Part shown: one piece after another, positions 6,419-11,661 of the stretch
How the letters are laid out: each line of letters begins with the position of its first letter
Numbering within the stretch: the first letter of the stretch is position 1
Assembly: GCA_028293305.1 (NCBI GenBank)
Contig: JAQGPD010000568.1
Span: 1-11,661 of the forward strand
Direction of reading: 5' to 3'
Length of the DNA: 11,661 bases
DNA from: Verrucomicrobiales bacterium
Lineage (GTDB): Bacteria; Verrucomicrobiota; Verrucomicrobiia; Verrucomicrobiales; V1-33
Notes under the pieces: generated by a model
The model's database searches: none
Told to the model about the DNA's origin: nothing
What the model saw: only the letters and a program-made list of their open reading frames with translations
Made by a program: the position numbers and the translations under genes

Positions 6419-8521
6419 GTGAGTGATTTCAATTCCCATTCCACCCAGGATGAGGACCCCCAGCGGCACCGCGGACTTCCCACTCCGCGTCCCGAGGGAG
6501 GCCCTCCCAAACCCTTGCCGGACGAACCGGCCGCTCAAATCTCTCTCGAGGAAATGATGGAGCGCCTGCAACGCTCCGGAAAAATCAGCTCCGGAACCTC
6601 CGCCCCCGGCAGCAGTGCCCCTTCCTCTTCAGGAAGCGGAGGTGAAAGCCGGTCCGGCCGCCGCCGTCGTTCGTCGTCCTCCTCGTCCTCGTCATCCTCA
6701 AACCCCGACTCGGCTTCGTCGGCCGGTTCCACTGCCTCCTCCTCCAGCCGGTCGTCGGCCTCCGCCGGTGGTTCCCGATCCCGCGGGTCCTCCCACTCGG
6801 ACCGTCCGGCCTCCGATCCCGCATCCTCTCCCTACCGCGCGGAAGACGAAAACAGCCTGCGTTCCCGCACCGTTTTGCCGGCACCCCGTCGCCCGCTGAA
6901 CCCCACGGAGGAGCGGGAGGATTTCCCAAAAACGCCCCGCGTGGCCATCGCCTCCCAAGGGAAAAAAAGCAAAGCGTGGCTTTATCTCCTGATCACCCTC
7001 GCCCTGCTCGGCCTGGGCGGATGGATCGGCGTCCGCCAGTTGAACCGGGTGAGGATCGAAGGCGAAGGATTCCGGGTAAACGCCGCCAGACGGATTTCGG
7101 AATTGATAGGGCGCCCCCTTTCCATTGCCCGCTTCCGACAGTCCGGCCCGGACGAACTGACCACCGCCTCCTTCAAGCTCACGCCCAACCATCGGGACCT
7201 GCTGGAGAATTTCGACGTCTCGACCCTGAATCTCCGCTTCGCCCCGGGCTCATGGTTGGCGGACGACTGGGCGATCCGTGATCTCCGCATCAACCAAGCC
7301 AACCTCAGCTTCCAGCCCGCCAAACCCATGGATCAAAAGTCCATGTGGGAGGCTGCCCCGGCGCCTTTCGACCGGGGTGCCTCCAACCAGGGATTCCGTC
7401 TCAGCATGACATCGGACCCGGCCTCCGTGCTGGTGGAGACCGGTCGCTTCGAGGAGCTGAATTTTACTTGGCCAGGACCAACGGGAAAACCGGAATCCCT
7501 CACAAAACTTCAGGGGAATTTCAACGTCTCCGGCCCCACTTTGACTATGGAAATCGCCGGTGGCCTGCTGGACACCGCAGCCTGGCCGGCCTTCGCCCTC
7601 CGGCAGGCGAACGCCCGCCTGACCGGCACCAAACTCGAAATCGTCAGCGCCCGTCTCGGCTTTACACCGGATCATGACGTCCGGCTCACCGGCACCGCCG
7701 ACCTCGTGCCGGACGGAAAAATCGACCTCAAGGCGGACATTTCCCCGGTGCTGCTGAAACATTTTCTGCCGACCGCCTGGGCCAACACCGTCATGGGAAG
7801 CTTCGAGGCCCCGGAGGCCGCATGGCTGAGTCATTTCAAAGACGGCCCGCCTGCCACGCTGAGCGGCCCTTTCCGCGTGAAGGGACTCGTGCTCCGCACC
7901 CTGCCTTTTGTGGATAAAATCGCCACCATTCTCCGCAATCCCACCCTCGCCCTCATGGAATTCCCCGTGCTGACGGGCAAATTCGCATGGACACCCGGCG
8001 GCACTTACCTGACGGACCTCTCCGCAGTCTCCAAGGACGAACTCCTCCGCCTCAAAGGCAGGGTGACTTCCCAGCCCGGCGAAAACCTCTCCGGCACGCT
8101 CACCGTGGAAGCCCGCGATACCTTATTCATCGGCCTGCCGCCCGGCTCGGAGTCGTTCTTCACCCCGTCCGGAGAGGAAGGCTGGCGCTCCCTCACATTC
8201 AATATCGGCGGATCGGAAAATGCCATCACCGACACCATCGAAATCGCCAATCCCTCCGTCATCCGCAGCCGCCCCGCCTCCGCCACCCATTCCTTCGACG
8301 AACCCCGCATGTCCCTTCCACCGGGCACCCCGCTTCCCAAATCCGCCCTTCCCGCCCCGGCGCCTTCCGCAGCGGCCAATCCAGTTCCGGTTCCGGCGGT
8401 TCCCGCTGCGACCCCTCCAACGCCGCGCCCCGCTCCCCGGCCGGCAACGGCGCCCGCCGCCCCGCGCCCGCCCTCGGATGCCGAACTGGAACGCAGCTTC
8501 AATGATATCCTCGGGCGCTGA
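6419..8521 (+). CDS. Inner-membrane AsmA-like protein with long Ser-rich cytoplasmic region
   Basis: The protein has 700 residues, starting at GTG 6419. Residues 40-54 form a short amphipathic helix (ISLEEMMERLQRSG). Residues 56-138 are low complexity, very Ser-rich, with RRRR followed by ten serines at 85-94. Residues 186-206 are a single membrane helix (WLYLLITLALLGLGGWIGV), which places the rest in the periplasm. Residues 208-630 are strand-rich with features of AsmA/DUF-type envelope proteins: ISELIGRPLSIARF, then NLRFAPGSWLADDWAIRDLRI, and near 450-560 a segment with LVLRTLPFVDKIATILRNP and GKFAWTPGGTYLTDL. Residues 633-685 are a Pro/Ala tail that ends in a helix (DAELERSFNDILGR). AsmA-like proteins act in envelope lipid or outer-membrane protein homeostasis; the assignment here is by general pattern. 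Proximity to the secretin suggests a shared role at the envelope. No ribosome site is visible, and internal start codons (such as the ATG pair at residues 46-47) cannot be excluded. Confidence 0.75.
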   Translation: MSDFNSHSTQDEDPQRHRGLPTPRPEGGPPKPLPDEPAAQISLEEMMERLQRSGKISSGTSAPGSSAPSSSGSGGESRSGRRRRSSSSSSSSSSNPDSASSAGSTASSSSRSSASAGGSRSRGSSHSDRPASDPASSPYRAEDENSLRSRTVLPAPRRPLNPTEEREDFPKTPRVAIASQGKKSKAWLYLLITLALLGLGGWIGVRQLNRVRIEGEGFRVNAARRISELIGRPLSIARFRQSGPDELTTASFKLTPNHRDLLENFDVSTLNLRFAPGSWLADDWAIRDLRINQANLSFQPAKPMDQKSMWEAAPAPFDRGASNQGFRLSMTSDPASVLVETGRFEELNFTWPGPTGKPESLTKLQGNFNVSGPTLTMEIAGGLLDTAAWPAFALRQANARLTGTKLEIVSARLGFTPDHDVRLTGTADLVPDGKIDLKADISPVLLKHFLPTAWANTVMGSFEAPEAAWLSHFKDGPPATLSGPFRVKGLVLRTLPFVDKIATILRNPTLALMEFPVLTGKFAWTPGGTYLTDLSAVSKDELLRLKGRVTSQPGENLSGTLTVEARDTLFIGLPPGSESFFTPSGEEGWRSLTFNIGGSENAITDTIEIANPSVIRSRPASATHSFDEPRMSLPPGTPLPKSALPAPAPSAAANPVPVPAVPAATPPTPRPAPRPATAPAAPRPPSDAELERSFNDILGR

Positions 8522-8572
8522 CACCGTATTGGTTTACCTGGCAGTCGGGCGGTTAGTCTGCCGTGCGTCATT

Positions 8573-8610
8573 CGTCTGTCATCCATCCGTCCGTCCGCCT
8601 GTCCGTCCGG
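8573..8610. repeat. Degenerate tetranucleotide repeat
   Basis: This is a run of four-base units, mostly TCCG with variants TCCA, GTCT and GTCA and one CCTG interruption, in the 230-bp gap between the AsmA-like gene and the phosphoesterase gene. The perfect part is short (three TCCG units, then two more). It is a simple-sequence tract; no function is evident, and no gene frame is affected by length change here. Confidence 0.6.
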
Positions 8611-8751
8611 TATTCTGTTTCTCATTTTCTCCGGTTTTGTCGAACACGCCCCGCCCCGCTCCAGTTTTCGGGCTTCCGTCGGAGTAACTTTCCAAGCTCC
8701 GGGCAAGCCGCCGGAAACTAACCATTTTAAAACTCGAACTCTTAAATCCCC

Positions 8752-10869
8752 ATGCGTTTTTTCCCGATCCTGTTGGCCACCGTCCTTGGCCAACTCCCGG
8801 CCTCCCTGCACGCGGCGGACCCCACGTCCCCTGCCCCGCCAGCCCCGCCCACCACTCAGGCCGCTCCGGTCCCGCCTGCTCCGGTTCCAACCGCTCCGGT
8901 CCCCCCTGCGGCCATGGCCACCAAGCCAACCCGTGGCCCTTACATCCAATGCGCCACGCCGACCGGGATCAAAATCGTTTGGCGCACCCGCTCGGAAGGC
9001 GTGCCGATGGTCCGCTTTGGCCTGAAACCCGACGTCCTGGACCAATCCCTCCCCTTGGACCAAATCCGCATCCTCCGACCGGAAGTCGAACTCCCGGAGG
9101 ACTCCAAGGATCCCGCCCTCAACAGCGGCCCTCCCGGGACCCGGCAGTTCGAAGCCGAACTCACCGGCCTGCTTCCCGATACCCTTTATTATTACGGAGT
9201 TGGCCAGGATAACAAAGCCCTCGCCACCCCCGCCGACGGCTTCTCCTTCCGCACCCTCCCCACTCCCGGCACCGCCCGGAACGCGCTCTTCTGGGTCGTC
9301 GGCGACAGTGGCACGGGCAACAAAGTCCAACTCGCGGTCCACACCGCCATGCGGGATTGGCTCAAAAAGGAAAAACGCACCCTGGACGGCTACCTCCACG
9401 TCGGCGACATGGCCTACGGATCCGGCCTCGATTCGGAATTCCAAGGCTACTTTTTCGAGTCCTACGCGGATACCCTGCGCAATACCGTTTGCTGGCCCGC
9501 GCTCGGAAATCACGAAGGCCGCCACTCCAGCGGCGCCACCGCGACCGGTCCTTATTTTGATGCCTACGTCTGCCCCACGCTGGGCGAATCCGGCGGGGTG
9601 GCCAGCGGAACGGAGTCCTATTACTCCTTCGATTTCGGAAAAATCCACTTCATTTGCCTCAATTCCCATGACCTCCCGCGCGATCCCGCCGGCACCATGG
9701 CCCAATGGCTGAAGGCCGATCTCGATAAATCGAAAGCGGACTGGCTCATCGCTTTTTGGCATCACCCGCCCTACACCAAGGGATCGCATGACAGCGACAA
9801 GGAGCGCCAACTCGTTGAAATGCGCTCCATGATCATGCCCATTCTGGAATCCGGCGGCGTGGACCTCGTCCTCACCGGGCACTCCCACATCTACGAGCGC
9901 TCCATGCTCATGGACGGCGCCTACGCCACGCCCACGGTCGCGGAAAATGTGATCCTCAATGACGGCGACGGCCAACCCTCCGGCAACGGGGCCTACCGCA
10001 AAAGCGCCGGCCTCAACCCCAACGGAGGCACCATCCAGGTCGTCGCCGGCCATGGCGGCACCACCCTTTCCCGCAAGGAAAAACCCAGCCCGGTGATGCG
10101 CAGCACCATCATGGAGTTCGGCTCCGTGCTCCTGGACCTTCAGGGAAATACCCTCAACGCCCTCATGCTCAACTCCGACGGCGCGGTGCGGGATTCCTTC
10201 CAACTGATCAAGGAAGGTCAAGTCTCCACGCAACGCATCGCCAAACCATGGTCCCCCCCCATCCTCGCCGGTGCCCGCACGCTGCCGATCAAAGGCGCGG
10301 ACAATGGCAAGGACACCAAGGAATCCATCCCCCTCGTCCTCAGCCCGGCCGCCACCACCCTCATCCCCCAAGGCGCTGATTGGCAATACCTCACGAACGC
10401 GAAACCCGGCTTCGGCTGGCAGGAACCCGGCTTCAGCCCCACGGGTTGGCTCACCGGAAAAGCCGGATTCGGCTACAGCGACAACGACGACGCCACGGTC
10501 CTCACGGACATGCGCGGCCATTACAAATTCCTCTGCCTCCGCCACGAATTCACCCTCAACGGCAACGAGCGCCCCTACCAATTCCGCCTCAATGTCTCCT
10601 ACGATGACGGCTTCATCGCCTACCTCAACGGACTGGAAGTCCTCCGCGTGAACGCCGAATCCGGCTCCCTCGACTCCGTCCGTGGCGTGGCCCCGCACGA
10701 GGCCAATAAAAAATTCGAGGTCTTCCCACTCGATATCCCGCCCGGCCTCCTCCGCATCGGGCCCAATGTCCTCGCCATCGAAGCCTACAACGACGACCTC
10801 GACAGCAGCGACCTCTCCATCCATCCCAGCCTCCACCTGGAGCCCAAAGCCCCCGCCAAACCCAAGTGA
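8752..10869 (+). CDS. Secreted metallophosphoesterase, purple-acid-phosphatase type, with C-terminal beta-sandwich domain
   Basis: This 705-residue protein should hydrolyse phosphate esters outside the cytoplasm. Residues 1-21 are a signal peptide (LHA|ADP), followed by a Pro/Ala-rich linker with repeated APVPP units to residue 58. Residues 60-165 form the fibronectin-III-like N-terminal domain typical of purple acid phosphatases (TRGPYIQ, KIVWRT, LLPDTLYYYGV). The catalytic domain shows all five metal-site motifs: GDSG (Asp185), GDMAY (Asp219, Tyr222), GNHE (Asn253, His254), WHHPPY (His337-338) and GHSHIYER (His377, His379). The tyrosine after GDxx supports a purple-acid-type centre with an Fe(III)-containing metal pair. 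Residues 538-700 are a galactose-binding-like sandwich (ADWQYL, GFGYSDND, SYDDGFIAYLNGLEVLR), probably for attachment or substrate binding. The ATG is preceded by ATCCCC. Natural substrate is unknown; phosphate scavenging is a reasonable inference, but no pho box was found. Confidence 0.9.
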   Translation: MRFFPILLATVLGQLPASLHAADPTSPAPPAPPTTQAAPVPPAPVPTAPVPPAAMATKPTRGPYIQCATPTGIKIVWRTRSEGVPMVRFGLKPDVLDQSLPLDQIRILRPEVELPEDSKDPALNSGPPGTRQFEAELTGLLPDTLYYYGVGQDNKALATPADGFSFRTLPTPGTARNALFWVVGDSGTGNKVQLAVHTAMRDWLKKEKRTLDGYLHVGDMAYGSGLDSEFQGYFFESYADTLRNTVCWPALGNHEGRHSSGATATGPYFDAYVCPTLGESGGVASGTESYYSFDFGKIHFICLNSHDLPRDPAGTMAQWLKADLDKSKADWLIAFWHHPPYTKGSHDSDKERQLVEMRSMIMPILESGGVDLVLTGHSHIYERSMLMDGAYATPTVAENVILNDGDGQPSGNGAYRKSAGLNPNGGTIQVVAGHGGTTLSRKEKPSPVMRSTIMEFGSVLLDLQGNTLNALMLNSDGAVRDSFQLIKEGQVSTQRIAKPWSPPILAGARTLPIKGADNGKDTKESIPLVLSPAATTLIPQGADWQYLTNAKPGFGWQEPGFSPTGWLTGKAGFGYSDNDDATVLTDMRGHYKFLCLRHEFTLNGNERPYQFRLNVSYDDGFIAYLNGLEVLRVNAESGSLDSVRGVAPHEANKKFEVFPLDIPPGLLRIGPNVLAIEAYNDDLDSSDLSIHPSLHLEPKAPAKPK

Positions 10870-10891
10870 GCCCGTGGAGGTCAAAACCCGG

Positions 10892-10911
10892 CATTCCCTT
10901 GACCGGGAATG
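10892..10911 (+). terminator. Hairpin after the phosphoesterase gene
   Basis: CATTCCC at 10892-10898 and GGGAATG at 10905-10911 are perfect seven-base inverted repeats with a six-base loop, 23 bp after the stop codon. A T-run is absent, so it is a possible weak or factor-assisted terminator; a dyad binding site is the alternative. Nothing else is evident in the gap to 11071. Confidence 0.4.
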
Positions 10912-11071
10912 ACTTGCGCGACCTCATCCACATCCCTGTGAAATGTCCGCAGGCCTCCCCCGGGTTCACCAAACCCGCTTTTTCCCAAACAAGAAACGCG
11001 CCCGGTTTTCGAACAAAATAGCCGGCAGTCTTTCAAAAGGCGGACACCCCTTCCAGCCCATCCCCCGCCCC

Positions 11072-11661
11072 ATGTCCGACCTCACCCCGCCCCCCGTCTG
11101 GTGGAACGGCCAGCTGCTGCCGGAATCGGAAGCCCACCTTTCCGTCCAATCCCAAGGCTGGCTCTGGGGCCGCGGCCTTTTCGAAACCATCGCCATCCGA
11201 GACAACCAGGCCCTGGCCCTCACCCGCCACCTTGCCCGGCTTCACGCCTCCGCCCCCCGCCTCGGCCTCCAGCCCCCGGACGAGTCCACCCTGCGCGACG
11301 CCATTGCTGCCGTCCTCGCCGACTGCCCGCCCACTCCGCACCGCCTGCGCCTCACCCTCACCGGAGCGGAGGCCCCCGGACTCGACCTCACCCCCACCCC
11401 CGGCCAACTCCTCATCCGCCGCCAACCCATGGAATCGGCACAGCCCGCCGAACCCGCAATTCTCCTGACCGTGCCGTGGCGGCGCAATGAATTCAGCCCG
11501 CTCTCCGGCATCAAATCCACCAGCTACGCCGAAAACGCCATCGCCCTAGCCCACGTGAAAGAGCGGGACGCCACCGAAGCCCTTTTCCTCAACACCGCCG
11601 GCGACCTCTGTGAGGGCGCGGTCTCCAACCTGTTCCTGATCAAGGACGAAAACGTCTTCAC
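11072..11661 (+). CDS. Class IV aminotransferase / aminodeoxychorismate-lyase-like enzyme, partial at right edge
   Basis: The frame is open from ATG 11072 to the window end, giving 196 codons; the C-terminus (about a quarter to a third of a usual 270-300-residue protein) is missing. It is a fold-type IV PLP enzyme: an opening VWWNGQLLPESEA strand pair, GWLWGRGLFETIAIRD at 29-44, RHLARLHASAPRLGL, then GIKSTSYAENAIA with the likely Schiff-base lysine at 148, and CEGAVSNLFL with the cofactor-binding Glu181 and Ser185-Asn186. The family includes PabC (4-amino-4-deoxychorismate lyase, folate synthesis), branched-chain aminotransferases and D-amino-acid aminotransferase. The short spacing and the FET motif lean towards PabC or D-amino-acid type, but the substrate cannot be settled from this part. 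Where relatives usually have GDG before the F, this protein has GRG (Arg34). It is 202 bp from the phosphoesterase gene and probably separately transcribed. Confidence 0.88.
   Translation, partial: MSDLTPPPVWWNGQLLPESEAHLSVQSQGWLWGRGLFETIAIRDNQALALTRHLARLHASAPRLGLQPPDESTLRDAIAAVLADCPPTPHRLRLTLTGAEAPGLDLTPTPGQLLIRRQPMESAQPAEPAILLTVPWRRNEFSPLSGIKSTSYAENAIALAHVKERDATEALFLNTAGDLCEGAVSNLFLIKDENVF

Noticed and set aside
3791..6571. A 926-codon open frame on the minus strand opposite the secretin gene.
   Set aside because: It mirrors the secretin codons in a G+C-rich gene; its product is Gly/Ala/Val/Asp-heavy without domain motifs, signal peptide or fold-like pattern, while the plus strand has a clear secretin.
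8573..8610. The tetranucleotide run as a CRISPR array or phase-variation switch.
   Set aside because: There are no spaced direct repeats, the tract is short and interrupted, and it lies outside any reading frame.
8005..10884. A 959-codon open frame on the minus strand covering the phosphoesterase gene, the gap and the end of the AsmA-like gene.
   Set aside because: The plus-strand genes are well supported. The minus product is Gly/Arg/Val-rich low complexity and crosses the tetranucleotide repeat, as expected of a shadow frame.
1..11661. Insertion sequence, tRNA or rRNA genes.
   Set aside because: No transposase-like product, terminal inverted repeats, cloverleaf arms or conserved rRNA segments were seen on either strand.

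Overview
The window reads as chromosomal DNA of a G+C-rich Gram-negative bacterium, most likely a member of the Verrucomicrobiota. The reasons are an outer-membrane secretin of the kind found with PVC-group type IV pili, a secreted purple-acid-phosphatase-type enzyme with a C-terminal beta-sandwich domain common in that group, many exported proteins, and no recognisable Shine-Dalgarno sequence in front of any gene. The phylum is an inference. All supported genes lie on the + strand.

Left part (1-2077): a tandem duplication with a repeat period of about 898 bp. Each copy carries one gene for an unrecognised exported protein (signal peptide, conserved roughly 145-residue domain, Pro/Ala/Thr-rich linker, C-terminal transmembrane helix with a short basic tail). 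The DNA is visibly more A+T-rich here than further right (25/60 G+C at 301-360 against 40/60 at 4141-4200, counted by hand). Copy 1 has lost one base next to the start codon used by copy 2, so its reading frame now begins differently or is dying. A short open frame at the extreme left may be the tail of a gene cut by the window edge.

Middle left (2078-3886): a small secreted four-cysteine protein, then a TPR-like cytoplasmic protein, then about 425 bp of non-coding DNA containing an A+T-rich island that could hold the promoter for the next operon.

Centre (3887-8521): a likely two-gene operon, 45 bp apart. It encodes an 828-residue secretin with TPR-like repeats at its N-terminus, and a 700-residue inner-membrane protein with an AsmA-like periplasmic part and a long Ser-rich N-terminal region. 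This pair is the most promising candidate for an incompletely described envelope system, because the usual pilus assembly genes are not beside it.

Right part (8522-11661): a 705-residue secreted metallophosphoesterase with all five metal-site motifs, and then the first 196 codons of a class IV aminotransferase / aminodeoxychorismate-lyase-like enzyme, cut by the right window edge.
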